Assembly: GCF_013408335.1 (NCBI RefSeq) | Contig: NZ_JACBZR010000001.1 | Span: 4,813,501 to 4,877,500 of the forward strand | Source: Nocardioides panzhihuensis | GTDB lineage: Bacteria; Actinomycetota; Actinomycetes; Propionibacteriales; Nocardioidaceae | DNA: 64,000 nt | Direction of reading: 5' to 3' | Shown: piece by piece, positions 16,122 through 26,196 of the stretch | Position numbering within the stretch: position 1 is the stretch's first letter | Layout: each line of letters begins with the position of its first letter | The notes under the pieces: model-generated | What the model was told of the DNA's origin: nothing | Database searches by the model: none | What the model saw: only the letters and a program-made list of their open reading frames with translations | Made by a program: the position numbers and the translations under genes

Positions 16122-18458
16122 TCAACGGCCGCCGCTCGTATCCAGGTCGAACACGGAGTACAGCCCGCGCTTGAAGCGCGGCTGACCGAGCTGGCGGCGC
16201 AGGCCCGGGAGGTCGGCCCGATAACGACGGTCGACGACGATCCAGTCGACGCCGTGGTCGTCGCGCAGCGTGGCGATCGTCGCCGGTGACGGATCCGTGA
16301 TCGCCGCATCGTTGGCCCCGAGCAGCTCCGGGTCCCAGAAGGGCAGGTACGCCGAGTTGTTGAGGTCCGTGGACGGCTGCCCGACGACCAGCGGGTCGAT
16401 GTAGGCCCACCCCTCCACCAGGACCCGCCGCTCGGCGTACGCCGCGATCCAGAAGTTCCGGCGGTCGCAGTCGGGCACGGGCAGACCGATGCAGTGGGCG
16501 TTGGTCGCGATCAGCTCGTCCGGCTGCGAGTGCCCGCGGACGAAGCGGGCCGCAGCGACTCCACCGGGGCCGATGATGTCGGTGACGGGAGCGCGGTCGC
16601 CGGAGGGGCCGGCCACCGCGAGAGCGACGGTCTGCGGTGCTCCAGCGAGCAGGACCCCCGTCATCAACGCCGCGACGACGGGGAGCGCGGGAAGGGCCGC
16701 GCGTTTGGCATAGACGAGTGCGACGGCGGCGGCCGCCCCGAGCAGGAGCAGCCCGATGACGAGCTGGGTCAGCAGGGTCGAGGTGAACACCGAGCCGTCG
16801 GCCGGCATGTCGTCACCCACCAGTAGCCTCGCGGCCACGAGGGCGAGACCGCCGAGAACAGCACAGCCGACGTACGGGACGCCCTCGCGCCACGACAGAT
16901 CGCCCGGGAAGAGTTCCGCGAGGGCAATGGCTGTGGCGACGGCGATGAAGCCGCTGGCGCCCAGCAGGAAGTAGGCCTGGCTCAGCGCCGGATGGCTCAG
17001 CACCATCAGCGCACCGGCGCCCGCGGCCCAGGGGCCCACCAGGAACACGAGCTCGGGCCGTCGCCAGCCGCCGCGCACCAGGGCGATGACGACCGGCACG
17101 ACGGCGAGCACGAGACCGACCGTGAAGCAGATCCAGATCGGCACCGCCGCCGCCCCGGGGAGCGTCTCACCCTCCGGCAGCATCAGGAGGCCCAAGCGCT
17201 GGACGGTGCTGCCGTTGAGATCGATCGTCGTCGCCCGGGTGCCCCCGCCGTAGAACACCTGCTGCGCAACGAGGAAGACGACGACGGCAGAGCCGAGCAG
17301 GGCACCGAGCGTGCGGACCGCCCGCGTCTGGCGCAGCACGGCCGAGACCACGAGCGCGAGCAGCAGACCGGCGACGATCGTCGGTAGGGCGGATGACTTC
17401 GCGCCGGCCACGGCGGCCATGACGGCCACCGTCAGCACCCACGACCGCCACTGCCACCGCTCCCGCCGAATCATCTCGACGATCAGCACCATCAGGACCA
17501 TCTGGAGCGGCATCACCAACGCGTGCGTCGGGCTGTAGAACGCACGGGTCACCGAGTCGAAGGCGAGCTGTGCGGGGCCGACCAGGCTGGTCCAGCCGAA
17601 GAAGTCCGGAGCCGCTCCCATGGCGAGGACGAGGGCAGCGACGAACCCGGGCCAGGCCCGGCCGGTGAGACGGAAAGCCGCTGCGTACGCACCTCCGACC
17701 GTGAGCAGGACGAGCAGCGCGATCGACAGGCCCCGCAGGAGCACGACGAGCTCGATGTCGGTGACCGTCGCTGCCGAGGCCAGATGGGCGTAGACCAACC
17801 AGTGGTAGAAGAGCGGCGTGCCCTCCACCCACGGCATCTGTGCGGGAAAGTGGTGGAGCAGATCCCCGGCGATCGCCAGGTGGAAGGGATCGTCGACATA
17901 GGGAGCCCGCACCGCCTCGATCGGACGCACCGACCACACCCCCCTCGCCGCCAGCAGCGCCTGGACGCACGCCACCGCAGCACCGGCCCACGACCACAGG
18001 CTCGCCCGCCCGATCACCACCGGCCGCGCGCCTCGGCGCCGGGTCACGACAATGAAGCCGACGAGGACGGCGACCGGGTAGGCGTAGATCAGCGGTGTGA
18101 GATCGAGCAGCCGCAGCAACACGTAGAGCGGAGCCTCGAGGACCAGTCCGAGGATGGTGCCGAGCACCAGGTCATTCCCTAGCCCAGGCCCCGGCTTGGC
18201 GACGGCTCGCCACACCACCGTGCCCGGGAAGGTGAGGAAGACCAGGACGTACGCGGTGAAGCGCAGCGCGTCGCCGAGCTCGACTCCCGCGACCCGGATC
18301 GCGAGGACGAGCATCGCGCCCACGACCAGCGTGCCCGGGAGCAGCCCGGACCAGGACCCTCCCGGGAAGACGCGATCCGAGAGCGTGCGATCCGAAGAGG
18401 ACTTTGCGTCAGGTGCGACGCCTACGGTTGCCGGGTCTGCAGTCACGCGGGTGATCAT
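16122..18458 (-). CDS. Polytopic membrane protein, GT-C-like (unknown substrate)
   Basis: 778 aa with roughly 16-18 hydrophobic segments from residue ~35 to ~630, then a soluble C-terminal domain of ~130 residues (PGGVAAARFVRGHSQPDELI). TPLFYHWLVYAHL in the first half resembles the region after the first extracytoplasmic loop in GT-C glycosyltransferases of the GT39/ArnT kind, but a clear catalytic DE/DD motif is not assignable. The in-frame ATG at 18458 is chosen; a longer start adds 31 residues that do not look like a signal. It diverges from the GtrB-like operon, so it may use polyprenyl-phosphate sugars made there (inference). Confidence 0.6.
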   Translation of the reverse strand: MITRVTADPATVGVAPDAKSSSDRTLSDRVFPGGSWSGLLPGTLVVGAMLVLAIRVAGVELGDALRFTAYVLVFLTFPGTVVWRAVAKPGPGLGNDLVLGTILGLVLEAPLYVLLRLLDLTPLIYAYPVAVLVGFIVVTRRRGARPVVIGRASLWSWAGAAVACVQALLAARGVWSVRPIEAVRAPYVDDPFHLAIAGDLLHHFPAQMPWVEGTPLFYHWLVYAHLASAATVTDIELVVLLRGLSIALLVLLTVGGAYAAAFRLTGRAWPGFVAALVLAMGAAPDFFGWTSLVGPAQLAFDSVTRAFYSPTHALVMPLQMVLMVLIVEMIRRERWQWRSWVLTVAVMAAVAGAKSSALPTIVAGLLLALVVSAVLRQTRAVRTLGALLGSAVVVFLVAQQVFYGGGTRATTIDLNGSTVQRLGLLMLPEGETLPGAAAVPIWICFTVGLVLAVVPVVIALVRGGWRRPELVFLVGPWAAGAGALMVLSHPALSQAYFLLGASGFIAVATAIALAELFPGDLSWREGVPYVGCAVLGGLALVAARLLVGDDMPADGSVFTSTLLTQLVIGLLLLGAAAAVALVYAKRAALPALPVVAALMTGVLLAGAPQTVALAVAGPSGDRAPVTDIIGPGGVAAARFVRGHSQPDELIATNAHCIGLPVPDCDRRNFWIAAYAERRVLVEGWAYIDPLVVGQPSTDLNNSAYLPFWDPELLGANDAAITDPSPATIATLRDDHGVDWIVVDRRYRADLPGLRRQLGQPRFKRGLYSVFDLDTSGGR

Positions 18459-18506
18459 GCCAACAAATCGACTACACGAAGTACACCAAACCCCCTCCGG
18501 ATGCGC

Positions 18507-18522
18507 TATTTTCCTAGCGATG
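18507..18522 (+). promoter_or_regulatory. Probable leaderless promoter of the GtrB-like operon
   Basis: TATTTT fits the actinobacterial -10 pattern TAnnnT and ends 7 bases before the ATG, leaving no room for a ribosome-binding site. No good -35 is seen. The spacing is that of leaderless transcripts. Confidence 0.4.
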
Positions 18523-19518
18523 TCCCTCACCCACACCGTCTCCGTCGTCATCCCGGTCTACCGCGGTGCCGAGACGCTTCCCGAATTGGTGAGCGAGATC
18601 GTCGATCTCGCCGAGCCGGTTGTCACCCCGAACGGCCACCAAGGACGCGTCACCGAGATCCTGCTGGTCCACGACCACGGCCCGGACAGCTCGGACGTGG
18701 CCATGCGACAGCTCGCCGAGAAGTACGACATCGTTCGCCCGGTCTGGCTGAGCCGCAACTTCGGCCAGCACGCCGCCACCCTTGCCGGCCTGGCCTCGTC
18801 CGGCTCGGACTGGATCGTCACGATGGACGAGGACGGGCAGCACGACCCGGCGTACATCCTGCCGATGCTCGACACCGCGCTCGGCGAGCAGGCCGCGCTC
18901 GTCTACGCCCGCCCCACCAACCCGGCGCCCCACGGGCCGCTGCGCAACCTGGCCTCGCGCGGATCGAAGGTCCTCATCGACCGCGTCATGCCGGGCGGAC
19001 GCGCCCGGCAGTTCAACAGCTTCCGCCTGATCCTGGGTGAGTACGGCCGCAGCGTGTCCGCCTACGCGGCCAACGGGGTCTACCTCGACGTCGCGCTGAG
19101 CTGGGTCATCGCCGACGTGGCGACCTGTCCCGTGGAGCTGCGCGAGGAGGGTGAGCGGCCCTCCGGCTACAGCTATCGCTCGCTGATGTCCCACTTCTGG
19201 CGGATGGTGCTCACCGGCGGCACCCGTCTGCTGCGTACGGTCAGCGTCTGCGGGGCCCTGCTCGCGACCTCCGGCATCGTGCTCGCGGTCGCTCTCATCG
19301 TCGCTCGTCTGGCCGGCGGCGTCGACGTCCAGGGCTGGACCTCGCTGATGGCGGCCATCCTGGTCTGCTCCGGCGCGATCATGCTCACTCTCGGCGTGAT
19401 CGCCGAATACCTCGGGATGGCGGTCAACATGGCGATGGGCAAGCCGCTCTACGTGGTCGTCAGCGACCCCGCGAACGGCCCGCTCCGCCACGGACCCGGT
19501 CCCGGCCACCCCGAATGA
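18520..19518 (+). CDS. GtrB/DPM1-like polyprenyl-phosphate glycosyltransferase
   Basis: 332 aa GT2 enzyme. SVVIPVYRGAETLPELVSE begins the domain, LSRNFGQHAATLAGLA and WIVTMDEDGQHDP (DxD region) are typical of GtrB/ArnC/DPM1 enzymes that load a sugar onto undecaprenyl phosphate on the cytoplasmic side. Two C-terminal membrane segments (~residues 245-265 and 280-300) anchor it. The next gene overlaps by 4 bases (ATGA). The lipid-linked sugar may feed the divergent GT-C-like membrane protein. Confidence 0.8.
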   Translation: MSLTHTVSVVIPVYRGAETLPELVSEIVDLAEPVVTPNGHQGRVTEILLVHDHGPDSSDVAMRQLAEKYDIVRPVWLSRNFGQHAATLAGLASSGSDWIVTMDEDGQHDPAYILPMLDTALGEQAALVYARPTNPAPHGPLRNLASRGSKVLIDRVMPGGRARQFNSFRLILGEYGRSVSAYAANGVYLDVALSWVIADVATCPVELREEGERPSGYSYRSLMSHFWRMVLTGGTRLLRTVSVCGALLATSGIVLAVALIVARLAGGVDVQGWTSLMAAILVCSGAIMLTLGVIAEYLGMAVNMAMGKPLYVVVSDPANGPLRHGPGPGHPE

Positions 19519-20537
19519 CGGGGACCGGCGCCCCGAGCAGACCCCCGACGTTCGTCGTCGGCAGTGGCGGTCTGCTCGGTCGCCACGTACGCCTCGCGCT
19601 GGAGCGCTCCGCGGCACCCGTTAGCACGGTGAGCGTGCCGTGGCACGACCCGATCGCTGCCCGCGAAGTCCTGAGGTCCGAGCTCACCTCGTTCCTCGGC
19701 TCGGCGACAGCGGCGGCGGCGGCGTCGGACGGACGCGTGAACATCGCCTGGTGTGCCGGCGCCGGCATCGTCGCCACCCCGGCGGACGAGCTCGAGACCG
19801 AGGTGTCGCTCTTCCGTGACGTGCTCGACGACCTGCGTGCAGCGCTGCAGCCCGACACCCGCCTGGCCTTCTTCTTCGCCTCCTCCGCCGGTGGCGTCTA
19901 CGCGGGTTCGGCCGATCCCCCGTTCACCGAGCACTCCGAGCCTCGCCCGCTGGTGGCGTACGGCAGGGCCAAGCTGGCGATGGAGGAGGCGCTGACCGAG
20001 TTCTGCGTCGAGACCGGATCGGTCGCGCTGCTCGGCCGGATCACCAACCTCTACGGCCCGGGCCAAGCGCTCTCCAAGCCGCAGGGCCTCGTCTCCCAGC
20101 TGTGTCTGGCTCACCTGCGCGGCACCCCGCTTCCGGTCTGGGTCTCCTTCGACACGATCCGGGACTATCTCTACGTTGGCGACTGCGCCGAGATGGTCGC
20201 TGCGGCCCTCGACGGAATCCACGAGCAGGCCCGGACCTCCGGAACGAACGCCGTCGTCAAGATCCTCGCCACCGGCACCGGCGTGACCCTCGCAGCCGTC
20301 ATCGGAGAGACCAACCGGGTCTTCAGACGACGAGCGAGGCTGCGACTCCCGGGTGCCGGCACTCCCAGCCACACCCGCGACCTGCGGGTCCGCAGCGTCG
20401 TCTGGCCGGAGCTCGGGCAAAGGTCTCAGACACCTTTCTCGGTCGGCGTGCGTCGCACCGCCGACGAGATCGCCTTGGCTTACGCTGCTGGGACATCCGC
20501 ACTCCCGACCCAAGTGAGCGAGATCTCCATCCGATGA
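19515..20537 (+). CDS. NAD-dependent sugar epimerase/dehydratase
   Basis: 340 aa extended SDR. The nucleotide-binding loop is VVGSGGLLGRHV (variant of GxxGxxG), FFASSAGGVYAGS carries the catalytic Ser, and VAYGRAKLAMEE the Tyr-x-x-x-Lys pair. DTIRDYLYVGDCAEMVAAAL is the usual substrate-side motif. It probably converts a nucleotide sugar used by the preceding glycosyltransferase. It overlaps both neighbours by 4 bases, so all three genes should be co-translated. Substrate unknown. Confidence 0.8.
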   Translation: MTGTGAPSRPPTFVVGSGGLLGRHVRLALERSAAPVSTVSVPWHDPIAAREVLRSELTSFLGSATAAAAASDGRVNIAWCAGAGIVATPADELETEVSLFRDVLDDLRAALQPDTRLAFFFASSAGGVYAGSADPPFTEHSEPRPLVAYGRAKLAMEEALTEFCVETGSVALLGRITNLYGPGQALSKPQGLVSQLCLAHLRGTPLPVWVSFDTIRDYLYVGDCAEMVAAALDGIHEQARTSGTNAVVKILATGTGVTLAAVIGETNRVFRRRARLRLPGAGTPSHTRDLRVRSVVWPELGQRSQTPFSVGVRRTADEIALAYAAGTSALPTQVSEISIR

Positions 20538-21301
20538 CCCCGCTTGACCCGATGACCCAGACGGACACGCTGATGGGCAAGGCCGGCGGATCTCCTTCGA
20601 TCGCCCAGAGCGACTACTGGTGGTATCGAGCGCGCACCCGGATCCTCGAGACCGTCATGAAGCCGTACGTAGGCGCCCCACGCCGTCTGCTCGACGTCGG
20701 CAGCGCCGACGGACCCAGCGTCACCTGGCTACAAGGCACCGCCGAGCAGCACGTCTCCCTCGACGTCGACCCGCGCGGGCTGACCGACGGCGGCGTGTGC
20801 GGCTCCGCGACCGGGCTCCCCTTCGCCGACGGCTCCTTCGACGTGGTCTCCGCCTTCGACGTCATCGAGCACTGCGATCGTGAGGACATCGCTCTCGCCG
20901 AGATCGAGCGGGTCCTGGCTCCCGGCGGCCGCTTTCTGATGTCTGTGCCGGCGTACAACTGGGCCTGGACCAGCCACGACGTCCACAACCACCATCACCG
21001 GCGCTACACCCGGCGGCGGGCGGTCGAGGTGATCGAGGCCGCTGGGCTGTCGCCCCTGCGAGCGACGTACGGCTTCACCGGGACGTTCCCGATGTTCGCC
21101 GCCCAGCGGCTGGTCACCCGGTTCAAGGAGCGCGGTCAGACCGACGCTCTCCCCGAGGGCGGCGTCGCTCCGCTCCCCACGGTCTCGCCTGCGACGGAGA
21201 GACTCCTGCTCGGTGCGACCCGCATCGACGAGCGACTGCTGGGCAGGCTGGATCTGCCGTTCGGTTCCTCGGTGCTCGTGGCGGCGCTCAAACCACACTG
21301 A
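20534..21301 (+). CDS. Class I SAM-dependent methyltransferase
   Basis: 255 aa. DYWWYRARTRIL followed by LLDVGSADGPSVTWL (motif I, SAM glycine loop), FDVVSAFDVIEHC (motif II/III) and LAPGGRFLMSVPAYNWAW (post III) mark a class I methyltransferase. Proteins with this YWWYRxR opening commonly accompany GtrB-like glycosyltransferases in actinobacterial glycan operons. Start ATG overlaps the epimerase stop. It probably methylates a sugar or lipid-linked intermediate. Confidence 0.8.
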   Translation: MTPLDPMTQTDTLMGKAGGSPSIAQSDYWWYRARTRILETVMKPYVGAPRRLLDVGSADGPSVTWLQGTAEQHVSLDVDPRGLTDGGVCGSATGLPFADGSFDVVSAFDVIEHCDREDIALAEIERVLAPGGRFLMSVPAYNWAWTSHDVHNHHHRRYTRRRAVEVIEAAGLSPLRATYGFTGTFPMFAAQRLVTRFKERGQTDALPEGGVAPLPTVSPATERLLLGATRIDERLLGRLDLPFGSSVLVAALKPH

Positions 21302-21381
21302 AATCGCGCATACACTCTGACAAGCCTCGGCGTGCGACCTGAGCCGCCCGAGTCTGTTCGCTAGATCTCGGAGACTGACAT

Positions 21382-22221
21382 TTGGACACGAGCAACCACT
21401 GGTACGGACACGCACACATCCTGTCCGAGTACTGCGGGCTCCCCTTCGAGGAGCCGCGTCCGATCTGGGGCGTGCTCCAACACGGCTGGAACCTCCTTCA
21501 CGGCTTCGGTCCGGGTCACGCACCGCCCTACGGTTTCCCGAAGTTCGTCTGGTCTCACGCGAACCTGCGCCGCGGCCAGGCGATCGGCTGGCGCGACTAC
21601 GCGGTGATCGGCGCGCCGTGGAACTACCTGCTCGAGCTCAAGAAGGACACCGAGCCCGTGCCGCCGGCCGCTGAGCGCGAGGGAACGATCTTCTACCCCT
21701 TCCACACCTGGGACCACGGTCAGGTCAGCGGCGATCACGACCGACTGATCTCGGAGATCAGAGACACCGAGGACGGTCCGGTGACCGTCTGTCTCTACTG
21801 GATCGAGTACGAGATGCCGGAGGTCCGGCGCAGCTATGAGGACGCTGGGTTCCGAGTCATCTGCCACGGCAAGCGAGGCACCTTGCGGCAGGGCACGGAC
21901 ACCCGTTTCCTCCACAAGCAGTACGCAGAGCAGATCCGCCACCGGCGGGTCGCCTCGAACCGACTGACCACGGCGATCTTCTACGGAGCCTCGGTCGGTT
22001 CCGAGGTCGCGGTCTACGGTGACCCGATGACCTTCTCCGACGTCAGGGACGCCAGCGTGCGGGACGGGAACGAGCAGGCCAGACGGCTGTTCCCGGAGTT
22101 CCACGGAGTAGAGACCGATGCAGAGGAAGTACGCGCCACGACCGTGCGCGAGCTCGGGCTGGACGCCATGGCGTCTCCTGCCGAGCTCCGCGCGCTCTTC
22201 GGATGGGAGCCCACTGGATGA
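21382..22221 (+). CDS. Conserved glycan-locus protein, GT-B-like (unknown)
   Basis: 279 aa, TTG start with GGAG 8 bases upstream. No family is certain. IWGVLQHGWNLLHG, FPKFVWSHANLRRG and YAVIGAPWNYLLEL resemble the first half of GT-B or CDP-glycerol transferase-like proteins that recognise an acceptor, and GTIFYPFHTWDHGQV looks like a domain-linking loop. No signal peptide or membrane segment. The stop overlaps the next gene (ATGA), so both probably act together on surface polysaccharide. Confidence 0.5.
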   Translation: MDTSNHWYGHAHILSEYCGLPFEEPRPIWGVLQHGWNLLHGFGPGHAPPYGFPKFVWSHANLRRGQAIGWRDYAVIGAPWNYLLELKKDTEPVPPAAEREGTIFYPFHTWDHGQVSGDHDRLISEIRDTEDGPVTVCLYWIEYEMPEVRRSYEDAGFRVICHGKRGTLRQGTDTRFLHKQYAEQIRHRRVASNRLTTAIFYGASVGSEVAVYGDPMTFSDVRDASVRDGNEQARRLFPEFHGVETDAEEVRATTVRELGLDAMASPAELRALFGWEPTG

Positions 22222-23876
22222 ACGACATCGACACCGTCTCGAAGAGCGACGCCTACGAGATCGTCTCGGGGGACATGTACGACTGGTCGGACCTGACCAG
22301 CGCTGACCCGTGCCCTCGCGGGCCGGTCCTGAGCCGATTCGCCGTTGCCACGGCGCGCGATGCCGCTCACCTCCTCGTCGTCGGCCCGCACGACCTCGAG
22401 CTGCTCGACGCCGTCCTCGGCCACGCGGCGAGAACCACCGTCGTGCTCCGGACACACACCGATGCGAAGCTCGTGTCCGAGCGGTACGCAGACAGGTCTG
22501 TCGATGTCGTCTGCGGAGACCTTCGCTCCTGGACCCCCGATCAGCCGGCCGATGCGGTGCTCGCGCTGGACGGCTTCGGACGGGTCTCGTCGATCGACGC
22601 GGCCCCTGCGGACTGGCACACGATCTCCGTGCACCTCGCCCGCCTGGCGACACGCGACTCTCGTCTGGCAGTGGTTGTCCCGAACCCAGGATCCCCGCTC
22701 GAACAGCTCAGGGCCGTCGCCTCGGAAGCCTCCAACGAGGATGCTGACTGGTCGTTCCCGATCCATGATCGTGCACACCCGCGAAGCCTCGTCGATGCGA
22801 GCGCACGGCTCGGAGGCCACGGATACACCCTGTGGCCCGATGTCGCTGCTCCCACCTTGGCCGCAGTTCCCGACGCGTGCTCGGCGGCGCTCGCCATCGC
22901 TCATGGCCGACCCGCCGACACCGCCACGTTGCGCGAGCTGCAGCCTGCGCTGGCCCAGACGCTGGACACCTTGGGAGTCACGGCAGCCGCCGGCGGCTGG
23001 CTGGTCACCCGCGGCCTCGAGGGAGTAACCGCGCGAAGCGCGGACACGATCGGGTCGATCCTCGGAGTCGATCGGAGCGGCAACGCGACGTCATGGAACG
23101 CTGCCGACCGTTCGTGGCTGGTCGAGGCCATGCGCGACTCGGCACGACGGGACGCCTCGGGCCTGCGCAGCCGCGTACGCCGGCTGCGCGACGCGGTGGA
23201 CGGCGACCCTGAGCGCTGGCGCGGTCTCCAGGTCGACGAGATCGGCCTCGACGCCGACCGTCTCGTCCCGGTCCACGACTCCGCGGTGAGGCTCGGCGCC
23301 TCCGCCGACGAGATCCTGCTGGGGCTGCTGGACGAGCTGGCCGCGTTCATCTGCGTGGCGGGATGGCGGCACCCCTGGCCAGCCGGACGCGGGCGGGACG
23401 AGCTCACCGTCCTTCTCGCCGCGACCGTCGACACAGTGGTGACCCCGGCAGACGTACGCCGGGTGCGCGAGCGGAGGGAGTCCGCACTCTCGTCGAACGG
23501 GATGACTCCTGTTTTCGCACGCCGGACGTCGCCGGCCGAGGCCGACACGAGCGAGCTGCGGAAGCTGATGGACGAGAACGAGGCGCTTCGCGGTCAGGTG
23601 ACCTGGTTCAAACAGCAGATGCGTCAGCGGCAGACGATGACCCACGAGGTCCGCACCGCAGCCCGACGCGACGTCGCGGCCCTGAACGGTCGGATCAAGG
23701 AGCTGGAGGATCAGCTGAGCGCTCAGCAGACCACCTCCATCAGCCGCGTCGCCAAGCGTGCCTCGAGCGTCCCGTCGCGGGCCCGGGCCCGCCTCGGACG
23801 CCTGCCCGGAGCCCGGCGTGCGGCTCGCCTGCTCAGAAGGGCTCTCGGCGCGCTCCGGCGCGCAGTCAGGCGCTAG
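22218..23876 (+). CDS. Methyltransferase-like protein with C-terminal coiled coil and Arg-rich tail
   Basis: 552 aa. Residues ~40-180 have a Rossmann/SAM-methyltransferase-like pattern (HLLVVGPHDLELLDAVLG, VVCGDLRSW, ADAVLALDGFGRVSS), without a canonical glycine loop. The middle is helical and unrecognised. Residues ~445-505 form a coiled coil (LRKLMDENEALRGQVTWFKQ) followed by a strongly basic tail (RARARLGRLPGARRAARLLR) that could sit on the membrane. The 26-bp element with the palindrome CCGCGCGAAGCGCGG lies inside the gene at 23019-23044. Confidence 0.55.
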   Translation: MNDIDTVSKSDAYEIVSGDMYDWSDLTSADPCPRGPVLSRFAVATARDAAHLLVVGPHDLELLDAVLGHAARTTVVLRTHTDAKLVSERYADRSVDVVCGDLRSWTPDQPADAVLALDGFGRVSSIDAAPADWHTISVHLARLATRDSRLAVVVPNPGSPLEQLRAVASEASNEDADWSFPIHDRAHPRSLVDASARLGGHGYTLWPDVAAPTLAAVPDACSAALAIAHGRPADTATLRELQPALAQTLDTLGVTAAAGGWLVTRGLEGVTARSADTIGSILGVDRSGNATSWNAADRSWLVEAMRDSARRDASGLRSRVRRLRDAVDGDPERWRGLQVDEIGLDADRLVPVHDSAVRLGASADEILLGLLDELAAFICVAGWRHPWPAGRGRDELTVLLAATVDTVVTPADVRRVRERRESALSSNGMTPVFARRTSPAEADTSELRKLMDENEALRGQVTWFKQQMRQRQTMTHEVRTAARRDVAALNGRIKELEDQLSAQQTTSISRVAKRASSVPSRARARLGRLPGARRAARLLRRALGALRRAVRR

Positions 23877-23889
23877 TGGCGCGTGCCGG

Positions 23890-26196
23890 TCACGCCTCGA
23901 TGGGCGTGACCGGCGCGAGCCGCAGGTGGATCTCGTCGGACCAGCCGAACTCGAGCTTCGCTGCCTCGCTTGCGGCGGGCTGAGGCACCCGCTCCCCGAG
24001 CTCACGGGCCACGACGATCGGCTTGTGCTCGCGGCCGTCCAGCAACGACCACGACGATGTCGCACAGACGTCGTGCTCGACGGCGGCGTCCTGCATCGCG
24101 CCCACTGGGACGGTGATCAGGAAGACGCCGTCGCGATCGACCACGTCCAGCGGGACGTCGAGGGGTCTCTCCGGGGTCGGCCAGGTCCGCAGCAACGCGC
24201 CGGTGGATGCCAGTCGTGGGCCGTCCGGACCGCGCAGGATCAGCTGCTGACCCTGCCACCACCCGTCATGCACGACCGGACGGTCGTGGGCTGCGGTGAT
24301 GACGAAGCACCCGTTCGGATCGCGGGTGGCGTTCACCGCGCGCCCTTTCATCAGCGATCGAGACCCGAGGAAGTCCGGGTGGACCGGTAGCGGAGACGTA
24401 CGCCCGTTCCGGACCAGCTTCACCCGGGTCGGCACGATCTCCTCCATGGGCACGTCCATGCCGGACTTCTCGAGGACGGCGTCGACGGGCACCGTCAACC
24501 GCCATGGGGTGATGCCTCGATCGCCTCTATCCCCGATGGTCAGCGGGTGAGTCACCACCGCACCGCTGCGGTCGGTGAGCGTCAGCTCTGCGTGCTCAGG
24601 ACGTCTGCCGCGGAACGCGCCGCGGATCTCGATCTCGTCGCCGAGGTCCGCGGTGTGATCCACCCACGCGTCCGGAAGGTCACGAACGGTGATCCCGAAG
24701 CCACCCGGAAGGCGTCCTGGGCGACACCAGCGGTTGCCGATACGCCGCCAGCCCTGCCACCGCTCGCGTCCGTCTCCCGAGGTCGCCACCTGGATCACGT
24801 CGCGAACATCGCGGTTACGGATGCTGATCATGAGGCGCCACTGGCGATCACCCGCCAGTCGCGATGGATCGATGCTCAGCTCGAGCGTGGACCTGTCGTC
24901 CTGACCGAATGCGATCGCCCGCGGCTTCGTGACATGGTCCACCGGGATCTTGGCGCCGGCGGGACTCTGCAGCCACACCTTGAAGCGGGTTCGTCGCGCG
25001 AGCGCGAGGGTGTTGACACCGACGTTGACCCGGACCGCGACTCGGGACCCGCTCCACCAGGCCTCGGTGGCCACTGCCTTGGGCTTCAGGTAGGCGGGGG
25101 CCAGACGGAAGACCGATTCGGGGACGCCGACTGCGGCGTCCTCGAAGGTCGGGAGCTTCGCGTACCAGCCATCCGATCGTCGGGCCAACGGCGCCAGCGT
25201 CCCGTTCTCGGCTCGATACCGGGTCAACGAGGTCAGCGCGTCACGTTGGCGGCGCCTCAGCAGGTCGAACACGAGTCGCTCGAACGGTCCTTGACGATCG
25301 AGGATCGTGTCGTCGATCCGCGCCAGGTAGCGCGCGGCGAGGTCGAAGATGCGTCCGGCCTCGTCGGCGGGGTGGTCCTCGATCGATCGGGCGAGCACCT
25401 GGACGTCCGTGGCGGTGAGATGCGACTTCACCAGGTCGGCGAGGTAGGGAGCCTGCTCCTCGACCATCTCGAACAGCATCTCGGCCGAACGTACGCGGTC
25501 CTCGAGGTTGTCGAGATGCCAGTGGCTCTGCGTGATCGATGCCTCGCCACCGTCACGGTGACGCCAGTAGTAGACCGGCTCGGCGAGGACATCGACCTGT
25601 CGGGCGCGGATGTGCGCGGCAAGGGCGACCGGGTAGTCCTCGTACAGCATGTCCGGGTAGCTGAGGCCCGCGGAGTCCCAGAAGTCGCGCCGGTAGACCT
25701 TGTTCCAGATGTAGCGATCGATGCCCAGGATGTGGGTCCGGCTGCAGTGCGTAGCCATGCGGGTCGTGACGAACAGCCGCCGATGAGACCACGACTGCCA
25801 GACCGACACCGAGTCGAAGCGACGAGCGTTGCCCGCCACGAAGTCGGAGCCCGTCTTGGCCAACGTCTCCGTCATCAGCTCGTAGGCGTACTCAGGCACG
25901 TAATCGTCGGCGTCGACGAACGCCAGGAGATCGCCCGTGCTGTTCTCGACGCCGATGTTCCGGGCGACCCCGACACCCACCTTCGCCGAGGAGACCCGTC
26001 GGAATCGTGGATCGACCGAAGCGAACCGGTCCGCGATCTCCGCGGATCCATCGGTGGACGCGTCGTCGACCATGACCACCTCGAGGTCGGAGAAGGTCTG
26101 GGTCCGAAGCGACTCCAAGCAGGTCTGAAAGTAGGGCGCTACGTTGTGGAACGGTATGACGATGCTCAGTGCGGCCTGCGGCCTACGCTCACCCAA
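23890..26196 (-). CDS. GT2 family glycosyltransferase with long C-terminal beta-rich region
   Basis: 768 aa. The N-terminal ~250 residues are a canonical GT2 domain: LSIVIPFHNVAPYFQTCLES, VVMVDDASTDGSAEIADRF, LLAFVDADDYVPEYAYEL (intact DADD) and IWNKVYRRDFW. The rest (~residues 400-768) is beta-rich, like the middle of the large TagF-like protein at the left end, but without a TagF domain. Start TTG at 26196 is inferred: it overlaps the upstream coiled-coil gene by 8 bases and places the GT2 fold at residue ~10. Cytoplasmic glycan transferase; substrate unknown. Confidence 0.8.
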   Translation of the reverse strand: MGERRPQAALSIVIPFHNVAPYFQTCLESLRTQTFSDLEVVMVDDASTDGSAEIADRFASVDPRFRRVSSAKVGVGVARNIGVENSTGDLLAFVDADDYVPEYAYELMTETLAKTGSDFVAGNARRFDSVSVWQSWSHRRLFVTTRMATHCSRTHILGIDRYIWNKVYRRDFWDSAGLSYPDMLYEDYPVALAAHIRARQVDVLAEPVYYWRHRDGGEASITQSHWHLDNLEDRVRSAEMLFEMVEEQAPYLADLVKSHLTATDVQVLARSIEDHPADEAGRIFDLAARYLARIDDTILDRQGPFERLVFDLLRRRQRDALTSLTRYRAENGTLAPLARRSDGWYAKLPTFEDAAVGVPESVFRLAPAYLKPKAVATEAWWSGSRVAVRVNVGVNTLALARRTRFKVWLQSPAGAKIPVDHVTKPRAIAFGQDDRSTLELSIDPSRLAGDRQWRLMISIRNRDVRDVIQVATSGDGRERWQGWRRIGNRWCRPGRLPGGFGITVRDLPDAWVDHTADLGDEIEIRGAFRGRRPEHAELTLTDRSGAVVTHPLTIGDRGDRGITPWRLTVPVDAVLEKSGMDVPMEEIVPTRVKLVRNGRTSPLPVHPDFLGSRSLMKGRAVNATRDPNGCFVITAAHDRPVVHDGWWQGQQLILRGPDGPRLASTGALLRTWPTPERPLDVPLDVVDRDGVFLITVPVGAMQDAAVEHDVCATSSWSLLDGREHKPIVVARELGERVPQPAASEAAKLEFGWSDEIHLRLAPVTPIEA